This document shows positions 36,278 through 44,571 of a stretch of 64,000 nucleotides of DNA, in pieces. Source of the stretch: Leptospira johnsonii (GTDB lineage Bacteria; Spirochaetota; Leptospiria; Leptospirales; Leptospiraceae); assembly GCF_003112675.1 (NCBI RefSeq), contig NZ_BFAY01000011.1:682001-746000 (forward strand). The letters are read 5' to 3'. Positions within the stretch are counted from its first letter, which is position 1. Every line of letters begins with the position of its first letter. Below the pieces are notes generated by a model that worked only from the letters and a program-made list of their open reading frames with translations, was not told where the DNA came from and did no database searches. The position numbers and the translations under genes were made by a program.

Positions 36278-36874
36278 TTAAAAGCTGGTGATAACCTTTC
36301 CTCTCAATTTTTTGAAAGGAATTAGACCGTAATTTCTGGAATCCGTGGAAAATTCTCGGTTATCTCCCAATACCAAAACATAACCTGGGGGGATCCTGCC
36401 TGAATCTCCGATGCCTATATTTCCCGAGACTCCGATCACAGGTAAAATAGATGCCGATGGCGCTTGGGTCTTATAACCCGAATTCAAGAAAGGTTCCTCT
36501 AAGGAAGAATCGTTTATCAAAATCCTTCCTTCCGAAAATCTAAAAAAGTCGCCGGGAAGTCCGACTACTCTTTTTAAACTTAATTCTGCTCCGATCCCAT
36601 CCAAGACCAATACATCGAATCGATCCACATCCGGCTCTAAGATATATAAAACCCAAGGACCGATCTGCGCTGGAAAGCCCCATTTTTTAACCAAAACCCA
36701 ATCGTTTTCTTTATAGCTAGGCATCATACTCGTGCCGCTGATCAGATAGAATTGGATCACGAAGATCCTAAAATATAAAATGAAGAATATTGCAAATAAG
36801 ATCGGAAAAGAAAGTTTGATCCAGTGAAATGCAGAATGCCGGATCGAACGAATTATTTCCGAATCAAATTTCAT
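36278..36874 (-). CDS. lepB: Signal peptidase I
   Basis: One N-terminal membrane helix (about 20-42) is followed by the S26 boxes: SGTSMMPSY with the nucleophile Ser, LKRVVGLPGD with the general-base Lys, and GDNREFSTDSRNYG. At 198 residues it is a short form. It removes signal peptides from exported proteins such as the several in this window. The ATG at 36874 is in a good context. The acyltransferase stop lies 28 bases upstream. Confidence 0.92.
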   Translation of the reverse strand: MKFDSEIIRSIRHSAFHWIKLSFPILFAIFFILYFRIFVIQFYLISGTSMMPSYKENDWVLVKKWGFPAQIGPWVLYILEPDVDRFDVLVLDGIGAELSLKRVVGLPGDFFRFSEGRILINDSSLEEPFLNSGYKTQAPSASILPVIGVSGNIGIGDSGRIPPGYVLVLGDNREFSTDSRNYGLIPFKKLRGKVITSF

Positions 36875-36902
36875 AGTATGGTTTCGAGTTTATTGGACGA
36901 GA

Positions 36903-38093
36903 CTATGCAGTCTTAGTCTCGTTCTTATTTTCCAAAACTTTCGGTTTTTCTTTCCACCAGATAAAAGGTTGTTCTATCAGTAAAAAGATCGGCCAAGCCG
37001 CGAGGATCGTAAACCCGAAACAGATCAAGTAGAGTTTAGGCAATACGCTCAGAGTAACTAACGTTTCTCCTTTTAGGGCCCATCTAGTTGCGATTCCCAT
37101 CAAAGGAATATTCCATAAGTAAACCGTAAATGTGATCCTGGATAATGGACGGAAGATAGGTAATCCTAAGATAGTTTTGAATAGACCTTCTTTCTGAATT
37201 GCAAGATAGATAATCAGAGCCAAGGCGATATTATAAAAATTATTTGCGAGGGTCAATCGGATGAAATGGTTCCAATCGAATGAATAAGAGATCAATATGA
37301 ATACGATTGCTGTGATCCCGATCAGAGAATATTTCAGTTTCCCTAAACTTTCTCCCACCGGTTTATAATCCACATATTCCGCCAAAAGCATCCCGGCGAT
37401 CATGGAATCGAATCTGTTTTCTGTCCAGAAAAGAGCCTCTGCATTCATCTGCCCTTTTGAAAAGAGATAACATCTAGATAAGAAAGGGATAATATATATG
37501 ATCGATAATATAATAACTCTGACTTTTTTAGTTTTGGAAAATAGGAAGAAGGGACCGAGAACCACCATCAAGAAGTAGATCTGCTGCTCTAAGGAAATAT
37601 ACCAACCAACGTCTAAGACTCTTGGATAGAAGTTGGATAAGAAGACCCCATCCGCCCAGACATAGTCCAAAGCCTTTTGACCTTTGTCTATCAACCAAAG
37701 CAGATCCGCACTCGGATTCGGTATATTTTTCAGACCTTGTACCTGTTTGAAAAAATAATAATAAGAAAAAGCTAATGCAGCATAATAAGCGGGAAGTATC
37801 CGTAAAGAACGATTGGTGATAAATTTGCGGTAAGGAAAACTATTTTCCCTTTTATAAGACTGGAGTATACCTCCGTAATTCAGGAAGCCTCCTAATACGA
37901 AGAAGACATCCACGATGGTGGTTTGATTCTCCACAAACCAGGATAACCAATAAGGCATTTCACCCATGATCGGCTGTTTGGAAACCCAAAGATGGTTGGT
38001 CATTACCATCAAGATTCCGATCGCCCTGATCCCGTTTAATGATTCTATTTCTCCCTTTTTGGAAGCAAAGATAGACAGTATATAGGATTTCAT
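36903..38093 (-). CDS. Acyltransferase 3 family membrane protein (OafA-like)
   Basis: About ten membrane helices and the acyltransferase-3 signatures are seen: RAIGILMVMTNHLW with the catalytic His, VDVFFVLGGFLNYGGIL, NRSLRILPAYYAALAF and GWYISLEQQIYFLM. Such proteins move acetyl or other acyl groups to sugars of lipopolysaccharide, peptidoglycan or exopolysaccharide at the inner membrane. There is no SGNH tail. The target is unknown. Confidence 0.88.
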   Translation of the reverse strand: MKSYILSIFASKKGEIESLNGIRAIGILMVMTNHLWVSKQPIMGEMPYWLSWFVENQTTIVDVFFVLGGFLNYGGILQSYKRENSFPYRKFITNRSLRILPAYYAALAFSYYYFFKQVQGLKNIPNPSADLLWLIDKGQKALDYVWADGVFLSNFYPRVLDVGWYISLEQQIYFLMVVLGPFFLFSKTKKVRVIILSIIYIIPFLSRCYLFSKGQMNAEALFWTENRFDSMIAGMLLAEYVDYKPVGESLGKLKYSLIGITAIVFILISYSFDWNHFIRLTLANNFYNIALALIIYLAIQKEGLFKTILGLPIFRPLSRITFTVYLWNIPLMGIATRWALKGETLVTLSVLPKLYLICFGFTILAAWPIFLLIEQPFIWWKEKPKVLENKNETKTA

Positions 38094-38261
38094 AATGAAA
38101 AGATTCTATTTCCTGAATTGAATTAAAAACTTTTCAGGGATCTGCTATCAAGAAATAAATCCGGGGAACCTAAAAGACCTGAGTTACGATTTCATGGATA
38201 TGATACGAAAAGAGAAGTATTTGTCTTGCTTGGAAAGAAATTCCGGCTCATTCTTCTATAT

Positions 38262-38801
38262 ATGACTTCGAACAGCCCGATATCACAATATGTTTCCAGA
38301 TTCAAAGCGGAGAAGGGAAAGATCTTATCCTTTCTTTCCGCATTTCCTTTCTATGGAGAAGTCTTAAAGAACCATCAATATTACGAAGCGGACAGAATCA
38401 CTCGAAACGAATTATCCAAAAAATTGGATTCTCTCAAAGAACCTATCCGTAGGATCGAAGAAAATTTCGTCCGAGAAAGAAGAATGGACCTAATCAGTTC
38501 CACTGAGGTCTTACTCTCTATCATAGAAAGACTCAAAAACGAAATTATTGGAGCAAGTTACGGTCTGAACGGACTGGGCACTGGATTTAAGGCAACCGAA
38601 TCTGAGTTGGAAGCTTTGGCAGAGTGGGATTATTCTTTGATCCATCATTCTGAAGAATTATTAACGAAGGTTAAAGCCCCGAACTTCCCTCCCGATGTTT
38701 CGGTAGAGATAGTAAGGAATTGGGTCAGTAGTTTTAGATCCGAATTGGACGAGTTCGATTCCGCCCTAAAGAGCAGAAAGGATGTATTCTTAAAACGATA
38801 G
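38262..38801 (+). CDS. Conserved-looking helical protein of unknown function
   Basis: This 179-residue protein starts MTSNSPISQYVSRFKAEKGK; ATG 38262 is preferred to the in-frame TTG 38226. It is mostly alpha-helical and charged (KKLDSLKEPIRRIEENFVRERR, LLSIIERLKNEIIG, SFRSELDEFDSALKSRK), with no membrane segment or signal peptide. It precedes the SPFH gene by 57 bases and may be a cytoplasmic partner of it. I do not recognise the family. Confidence 0.6.
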   Translation: MTSNSPISQYVSRFKAEKGKILSFLSAFPFYGEVLKNHQYYEADRITRNELSKKLDSLKEPIRRIEENFVRERRMDLISSTEVLLSIIERLKNEIIGASYGLNGLGTGFKATESELEALAEWDYSLIHHSEELLTKVKAPNFPPDVSVEIVRNWVSSFRSELDEFDSALKSRKDVFLKR

Positions 38802-38858
38802 TCTTTTTTTGATTTGCCTGAAGTTGAGTAGTGAATAATATATTTCCAAGGAGTTCTT

Positions 38859-39851
38859 ATGGCATTAATAGACGTAATAAAATACGAAGGGAAACCGGGA
38901 GAGATTGTATGGAAATTTCCCCGTAACGATATCAGTACCTTCGGTCAATTGGTAGTGAACGAAAGCCAAGAAGCCATCTTCTTTAAAGAAGGTAAGGCTC
39001 TGGATATTTTCGGACCTGGAACTCATACTTTAAAAACAGGGAACGTTCCTATTTTAGAAAAATTAGTGAACCTTCCTTTCGGAGGACAAACTCCTTTTAC
39101 TGCGGAAGTAGTTTATATCAATAAGGCTCTCATCCAATTAAAATGGGGAACTCCAGCACCTATCCAAGTAGAAGATCCTAAATACACGATCACTTTGGGA
39201 GTCAGGGCAAACGGCGCGTATAATATCAAGATCGTGGACTCCAAAGCATTTGCAGTGGGAGTAGTCGGTGCAAGAGGGGCTTATTCGCAAGACGAAGTGG
39301 ATAATTTTCTAAGACCGATGATCGTGACTAGGCTGAGCGATTTTCTGGCAGAAGTAGTTTTAAAATCCGGTGAACCGATCACTCGATTGAACCAACATTT
39401 GGAAGAAGCTTCTTCCGCAGGAAAAACAAAGATCCAACCGGACTTCTCCAAATATGGGATAGAAGTTTTGGATTTTTTTGTTCAATCCATCAACTTCGAT
39501 CAGAACGATCCGAATTTCCAAAAGATCCAAAAAGTTCTCACAGAAAAATTCGAGATCGATGCTCTAGGCGGAATGTACCAACAAAAAAGAATGTTGGATA
39601 TTGGAGAAGCCGCAGCCAAGAACGAAGGCGGGAATGCCGGTGAAGGTATGTCCGCAGGTATGGGACTCGGAATGGGAATGAATATGGGTAATATGATGGC
39701 CGGGATGATGGGACAGAACAATGCCGGTGGGAATTCCAACCAGAACGATGCTGCCTCGAGACTCACAAAACTCAAAGGCATGCTGGACCAAGGCCTGATT
39801 TCCCAGGAAGAATTTGATGCCAAAAAAAAGGACATTTTAAATTCTATCTAA
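38859..39851 (+). CDS. SPFH (band 7) domain protein with C-terminal SHOCT domain
   Basis: Residues 1-230 form an SPFH domain of the YdjI/virion-core type: VNESQEAIFFKEGKALDIFGPGTHTLKT (about 32-59) and FGGQTPFTAEVVYINK. A Met/Gly-rich linker (about 255-300) follows. The C-terminal 30 residues match SHOCT (LTKLKGMLDQGLISQEEFDAKKKDIL). Related proteins sit on membranes or granules and help recruit other proteins. AAGGAG six bases before the ATG is a good ribosome site. Threonine synthase follows three bases later. Confidence 0.85.
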   Translation: MALIDVIKYEGKPGEIVWKFPRNDISTFGQLVVNESQEAIFFKEGKALDIFGPGTHTLKTGNVPILEKLVNLPFGGQTPFTAEVVYINKALIQLKWGTPAPIQVEDPKYTITLGVRANGAYNIKIVDSKAFAVGVVGARGAYSQDEVDNFLRPMIVTRLSDFLAEVVLKSGEPITRLNQHLEEASSAGKTKIQPDFSKYGIEVLDFFVQSINFDQNDPNFQKIQKVLTEKFEIDALGGMYQQKRMLDIGEAAAKNEGGNAGEGMSAGMGLGMGMNMGNMMAGMMGQNNAGGNSNQNDAASRLTKLKGMLDQGLISQEEFDAKKKDILNSI

Positions 39852-39854
39852 AGT

Positions 39855-41207
39855 ATGAGCCTTACCTTCACCAAGTTGAAAGCGGAATTCCGCTGTATCA
39901 ACGATTCTTGCGGAGCAACTTACGATCTAAATGATATCGTATATGAATGTCGTAAATGCGGAAGCCTTCTCCAAGTTTCCCACGATATGGGAGCTCTCAA
40001 AGAAAAATCAGGTAAGGAATGGAAGGACCTATTCGATTCCAGATTAGGCTCGGTAAAATTTCCGAACAGCTCAGGTATCTGGAATAAAAGAGAATGGGTT
40101 CTTCCTCATGTGGATGACTCTGAGATCATAAGTTCAGGAGAAGGTCTTTCTCATCTATTCAATTCCGAGAGACTTACAAAACATTTCGGCCTTGGCGGTC
40201 TTTGGATCAAACAATGTGGGATCTCCCACACAGGTTCATTTAAGGATCTGGGTATGACCGTTCTTCTCTCCCAAGTAAAACATATGTTGAACAAGGGAGT
40301 TAAGATCAGAGCGGTAGCTTGCGCAAGTTCAGGAGATACTTCTGCGGCCCTAGCTTCTTACGCTGCCAAAGCCGGCATCCCTGCGATCATTTTTCTTCCT
40401 GCAGGAAAAGTTTCCCAAGCACAACTGATCCAACCTGTTTCTAACGGTGCAAAAGTAATCGCACTCGAAACAGACTTTGACGGTTGTATGAAGATCGTTA
40501 AAGAAGTTACAAAAGAAGCCGGGATTTATCTTGCAAACTCGATGAACAGTCTTCGCATCGAAGGTCAAAAAACGATCGCACCTGAGATCGTCCAGCAATT
40601 GGAATGGAAAGTCCCCGATTGGGTAATCATCCCCGGAGGAAATTTAGGGAACGTTTCCGCACTCGGAGCAGGTTTCGAGATGGCAAAAGAATTGGGACTG
40701 ATTGACAAACTTCCTAGGATCGTTCTGGCCCAAGCGGAAAATGCGAATCCACTCTACCTTTCGTATCTGAAAAATTTTGAGGAATTCAACCCTGTAGACG
40801 CGAAGCCTACCCTTGCTTCTGCAATCCAAATAGGAAATCCGGTCTCCGTCCAAAAAGCGATTCGTACATTAAAAAAATTCAATGGGATCGTAGAGCAAGC
40901 AAGCGAAGCGGAACTTTCGGAAGCTTCTGCCAAGACAGATCTATTCGGATTGTACAATGACCCTCATACCGGAGTGGCACTTGCCGCTTTATACAAGCTT
41001 ATGGGCAAAGGTACCATTTCCAAAGGTGATCAGGTGGTCGTAATCTCCACAGCCCACGGGCTAAAATTCACCGAATTTAAACTTAAGTTCCATGAAGGGA
41101 AAATCCCAGGAACCGACCCGAAATTGGTTAACGTTATTCGATCCTGCAAGCCGGAAGTGGGGGCTGTCATGGACGAAATCAGCGGTTTCCTACACTTGAA
41201 AGATTAA
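39855..41207 (+). CDS. thrC: Threonine synthase
   Basis: A zinc-ribbon-like start with four Cys (FRCINDSCG and YECRKCGSLL) precedes the pyridoxal-phosphate fold. The Schiff-base Lys is in HTGSFKDLGM, phosphate is held by the GGNLGN loop, and ASSGDTSAALASYAAKAG is the usual helix. It converts O-phosphohomoserine to threonine, the last step of the pathway. It is three bases after the SPFH gene, so the two share a message, although no functional link is known. Confidence 0.93.
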   Translation: MSLTFTKLKAEFRCINDSCGATYDLNDIVYECRKCGSLLQVSHDMGALKEKSGKEWKDLFDSRLGSVKFPNSSGIWNKREWVLPHVDDSEIISSGEGLSHLFNSERLTKHFGLGGLWIKQCGISHTGSFKDLGMTVLLSQVKHMLNKGVKIRAVACASSGDTSAALASYAAKAGIPAIIFLPAGKVSQAQLIQPVSNGAKVIALETDFDGCMKIVKEVTKEAGIYLANSMNSLRIEGQKTIAPEIVQQLEWKVPDWVIIPGGNLGNVSALGAGFEMAKELGLIDKLPRIVLAQAENANPLYLSYLKNFEEFNPVDAKPTLASAIQIGNPVSVQKAIRTLKKFNGIVEQASEAELSEASAKTDLFGLYNDPHTGVALAALYKLMGKGTISKGDQVVVISTAHGLKFTEFKLKFHEGKIPGTDPKLVNVIRSCKPEVGAVMDEISGFLHLKD

Positions 41208-41306
41208 AATTTCTCATTTTCGACTCGAAATTCCTGTTCTTTTTTCCTGGTCGTTTTTCGTTTTTTTCTCGTAAGCGTGCCGGGGTCCATATAATCGAGA
41301 ATCCAA

Positions 41307-42041
41307 ATGTACGAGGGAATCGAGGAACTTCCCCAAGAATTCCTCTTCGAGGTCGAGACGGCCGTAAAAAAAGAAGAGCCGATTTCTATCATTACCTACG
41401 TCCTGAGTACTCGGGGCGAAAATAAGCTCAAACATATCATCCAAACCGTCCTTTCCAAATACAAAAGAGAGGATCTGACCGAACTTATATTTACCTCGGC
41501 AAAAGAACTGATCGTAAACGCGACCAAAGCAGCAATTAAGCGGGTTTTATTCAAGGAACTAGGACTGAATATCGATGATCCTTCCCAGTACGATTTGGGG
41601 ATGGAGTCTTTTAAGGAAAATCTAGTTAGTAGAAAGTTTCCCTATTATCGTAGGAAAATGAAAGAGCATGGTCTATTTGTAAAAGTTACTCTGAGCTTCA
41701 GTTCGGACCGGATCATTCTATTCGTACAAAATAATTTCACTCTAGCAGTCCGAGAAGAGAAACGGATCCGAGAGAAGTTCGTTCACTCTAAAGAATTTGA
41801 CAATCTATTCGAGTACTATATGAAATACGGTGATACCACAGAAGGTGCAGGTATGGGTATCACAATGGTTGAAATCTTGGTAGCTCAAAGCGGCTATGAC
41901 CGACATTTGTTTACGATCTATAGTCGCCAATCTGAGAATAAAACTGTTGCAAGAGTCGAAATCCCCTTGGATCAGAATTATGTGCCCAGAAGACAAAGAT
42001 ACCAAAAATGGTTACAAGAAAAGGCTAGCGGCCTAACATGA
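41307..42041 (+). CDS. Stand-alone GHKL (histidine-kinase-like) ATPase domain protein
   Basis: The 244-residue protein has an N-box-like helix (AKELIVNATKAAIKRVLF) and a Gly-rich lid (TTEGAGMGITMVEILV), the two ATP-site motifs of GHKL proteins. There is no HisKA dimerisation helix. Between them, where DxGxG is expected, it has IILFVQNNF, so the second ATP motif is degenerate. This build resembles anti-sigma-type or adaptor ATPases. The ATP site may bind without hydrolysis. It lies 99 bases after thrC and 38 before the tail-anchored protein gene, and is probably cotranscribed with the latter. Confidence 0.7.
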   Translation: MYEGIEELPQEFLFEVETAVKKEEPISIITYVLSTRGENKLKHIIQTVLSKYKREDLTELIFTSAKELIVNATKAAIKRVLFKELGLNIDDPSQYDLGMESFKENLVSRKFPYYRRKMKEHGLFVKVTLSFSSDRIILFVQNNFTLAVREEKRIREKFVHSKEFDNLFEYYMKYGDTTEGAGMGITMVEILVAQSGYDRHLFTIYSRQSENKTVARVEIPLDQNYVPRRQRYQKWLQEKASGLT

Positions 42042-42079
42042 CCTAAAGTTCTCCTTACGACGGTTAGGTCTTTAGAAAT

Positions 42080-43165
42080 ATGGAACAGAATCCTCAGACA
42101 AGTAAACTCCAAGAACAGGCAAACCAAATGAACCTTGCCTTGGAATCCGTTCATACCGAAGAACAAGCAATAGAACTTATCCAAGGAAAAATCAAAGACG
42201 CCTATCTTTTAAAATTAAGGATCGATGTTGAGAACAAGGCAGGCGTAGTTTTAGGATTATTATCCAGATATAAAAACGAATTTCTGGAATTGTATTCCTT
42301 ATTCTCCAATTCTTCCATGATCCGAAAGATCAGGACATTCGAAGATTTCGGTCAAATCTCGCACGACATCGCAGAAGCTGCTAGACAAGAAGCTCCAGAT
42401 CCAGGTTTGTCCGACCAGGTAGGAAGAATTCTTCATACTAAATTAACAAAACAAATATTAGAACAATATTATCCAATGTGGGATCGCAATGATACTGCGG
42501 CTCTGGTCAACATGCTCGAGAACCAGATCAAAAGTAGTATGAAGATCAATATGATCCGTGTTCAGGCGGATGTAGAATATGTATCCAGTTTGAAATGTAG
42601 AGGCAAAAGTTTTTTTACAGGTATCATCCAATCCATTCCTAAACCTCCCGAAGAATCTGCAGACGGAGCTGCCCCTGTGGAAAATTTAGATCCGGAAAAA
42701 GCTGCAGTAATGCGTCAGATCGAAACCATTCGAAAAAGTTTCGGAAGAGTGGTTCAAGCAAAGACGATCCTTTCTCCAGTAAACGGAATTGATTTCGACG
42801 ATCTGAACGAAGGTGACAAGATCTTATTACAACTTCCTTCTGTTTCTCCTGAAGAGAAGGCATTAGCCAAAACTCTGGGAGCTATGGACAAGGATGGGAA
42901 CGTAAAACCTGTGGTAGGATCTTTCGTAGCGATCGCTTCCGGCAAAAACGAATATCATATATTTGCAAAAGGTCCTGCGGGAGTTCTCTTACAAGCATTC
43001 GAAGAACGACCTGTTCGTTTAGCGAGACCTAAAACCGCGGCGAATGCTCCTCGTCCTGCCGGAATGGGCGCAAAACAATCCGAAGGTAGCAATACTCTTA
43101 ACTATGTAATCTTGGTGGGAGTCGTACTGTTAGTTGGATTGCTTGCGTTTATTCTTCTCAAATAA
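42080..43165 (+). CDS. Tail-anchored protein of unknown function
   Basis: Residues 1-335 look cytoplasmic, with helical (about 1-180) and then beta (about 220-310) parts, and a hydrophobic helix closes the protein (NYVILVGVVLLVGLLAFILL) before a final Lys. This is a tail-anchor layout, unusual in bacteria. The Ala/Pro-rich stretch at about 312-335 is a linker. No family is recognised. It overlaps the convergent VOC gene by eight bases. Confidence 0.6.
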   Translation: MEQNPQTSKLQEQANQMNLALESVHTEEQAIELIQGKIKDAYLLKLRIDVENKAGVVLGLLSRYKNEFLELYSLFSNSSMIRKIRTFEDFGQISHDIAEAARQEAPDPGLSDQVGRILHTKLTKQILEQYYPMWDRNDTAALVNMLENQIKSSMKINMIRVQADVEYVSSLKCRGKSFFTGIIQSIPKPPEESADGAAPVENLDPEKAAVMRQIETIRKSFGRVVQAKTILSPVNGIDFDDLNEGDKILLQLPSVSPEEKALAKTLGAMDKDGNVKPVVGSFVAIASGKNEYHIFAKGPAGVLLQAFEERPVRLARPKTAANAPRPAGMGAKQSEGSNTLNYVILVGVVLLVGLLAFILLK

Positions 43166-43544
43166 ATTGCGCGATTTGGATCAAATTCCCACAAGTATCG
43201 TTCAATACCGCTAGTTTTACTGGTCCCATCGGTGTTGGCTTCATTGTGAACTCTACTCCTAGTTTATTGAGCCTTTCGTATTCCTTATCCACATCGTCTA
43301 CACCGAAAGAAGTCCAAGGAATTCCTGCATCCTTTAGAGCTTTTTGGAACGGTTTAGCCGGCGCAAAACCCATTGGCTCCAATAATAATTCTACTCCATC
43401 TCTTTGCTCCGGAGAAACAAGAGTTAACCATCTTCCTTCTCCCATTGGAATATCTGTTTTCTTTTCGAATCCCAAAACTTGTGTGTAAAATTTAAGAGCC
43501 TTTTCTTGGTCGTCTACCATCACGCTCATTACAGTTAATTTCAT
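43158..43544 (-). CDS. VOC (glyoxalase/bleomycin resistance) family protein
   Basis: The single 128-residue unit has the vicinal-oxygen-chelate pattern. It starts VMSVMVDDQEKALKFYTQVLGFE and continues with WLTLVSPEQ and VELLLEPMG, then FGVDDVDKEYERLNKLGV and AVLNDTCGNLIQIAQ. This is the PhnB/extradiol-dioxygenase-like layout. Its substrate is unknown. It lies after the SRPBCC gene in what appears to be a short unit with an AraC regulator. Confidence 0.85.
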   Translation of the reverse strand: MKLTVMSVMVDDQEKALKFYTQVLGFEKKTDIPMGEGRWLTLVSPEQRDGVELLLEPMGFAPAKPFQKALKDAGIPWTSFGVDDVDKEYERLNKLGVEFTMKPTPMGPVKLAVLNDTCGNLIQIAQFI

Positions 43545-43579
43545 ATTTCTCTCTTTAGCAGAAATTATTCTAGATATTT

Positions 43580-44113
43580 TTACTTTTCTAATATAGCTTT
43601 CAAACGAACCATATTATCTTTCATATCCTTTCCCAGATCGCCGCAGATGATCGGGATCATTAGATTCATCGGATAAACCATCTTACCATTAAATCTATTA
43701 ATGAGTTTGGTTTTATTTTCAGAAATAGTTTCCAGTTTAGTAAAAGCAGAATCCTTGGAGGCAAAGGGCCATTCAAATCTGATCTGCACTTCCAGATATT
43801 CGCCTTCTATTTTTTTCGTGATCTCTTGTTCTCCGATCCCCACATTCTCGTTCTTACTTTTCCAAGAATGGATAAAACCGACTTCTCCATCCAAACCTTT
43901 GGAAGAGAACTCAGTTTCAGGATCTAACAGAAACCACTTAGCGTAATTAGTTTGGTTATTTAGAATTTTAATATAATCGAAAACTACCTGTTTCGGTTTT
44001 TCGATCACGATCTCTTCTTGTATTTGAAAATCTTTTGAGGCAAAAGCCGCTACAATAAGTAATACGGAAATAAGTCCAACGAGAGAGAAAATTGTAATTT
44101 TAAAAGCCTTCAT
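43580..44113 (-). CDS. SRPBCC (START-like) family protein with N-terminal membrane anchor
   Basis: A hydrophobic segment (about residues 5-25, ISVLLIVAAFA) precedes the helix-grip fold used by polyketide-cyclase/START proteins. Typical strands are IQEEIVIEKPKQVVFDYIKILN, WFLLDPETEFSSKG and INRFNGKMVYPMN. Such domains bind hydrophobic ligands; the ligand is unknown. It lies between AraC-type and VOC genes. Confidence 0.75.
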   Translation of the reverse strand: MKAFKITIFSLVGLISVLLIVAAFASKDFQIQEEIVIEKPKQVVFDYIKILNNQTNYAKWFLLDPETEFSSKGLDGEVGFIHSWKSKNENVGIGEQEITKKIEGEYLEVQIRFEWPFASKDSAFTKLETISENKTKLINRFNGKMVYPMNLMIPIICGDLGKDMKDNMVRLKAILEK

Positions 44114-44166
44114 TCTGCATATCTTAAGGATATATCGGAAATAAGGTCAATTTTTATGGAGAAGGT

Positions 44167-44571
44167 TTACTTCTCGAAAATTGCTTTTTTATATTTGGAT
44201 TGAAAGGAAGAAGGACTCAAACCGGTGAATTTTTTGAATAATCCGGCAAAAGAACTAGGACTTTCAAAACCTACTCCAACACAAACTTCTGAAACAGAGT
44301 TATCTTGCAAAAGTAATTCTTTTGCATTCCTCAATCGTACAGAGATTAAATATTGGTGAGGTGTCACTCCATAACAGGATTTAAACAATCGGATATAATG
44401 GAACTTAGAGAGAAATGTTTTTCCTACAACGGAATCCAGATCTAATTTAATATGAAAGTTCTGATCCATAAATTGTTTGGATCGGATTATCCTGTTGATG
44501 ATCTCTTTTCTAGGATATAATTTTCGATCTAATCTTTGAACTTCCTGATTGTAAAAAAGTTCTGATCCCAT
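44167..44571 (-). CDS. AraC-type transcriptional regulator (DNA-binding domain only)
   Basis: At 134 residues this is just the double helix-turn-helix of the AraC family: a first helix pair (LDLDSVVGKTFLSKFHYIRLFKSCYG, about 40-65), the YLISVRLRNAKELLL linker, and VGFESPSSFAGLFKKFTGLSPSSFQ. No ligand domain is present. It probably controls the SRPBCC and VOC genes that follow. Its ATG overlaps the leuS stop by one base (TAATG), so it can be translated from the leuS message. Confidence 0.88.
   Translation of the reverse strand: MGSELFYNQEVQRLDRKLYPRKEIINRIIRSKQFMDQNFHIKLDLDSVVGKTFLSKFHYIRLFKSCYGVTPHQYLISVRLRNAKELLLQDNSVSEVCVGVGFESPSSFAGLFKKFTGLSPSSFQSKYKKAIFEK

Noticed and set aside
39500..39835. 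Minus-strand frame of about 110 residues opposite the SPFH gene
   Set aside because: It mirrors the Met/Gly-rich linker and lacks any supporting motif.
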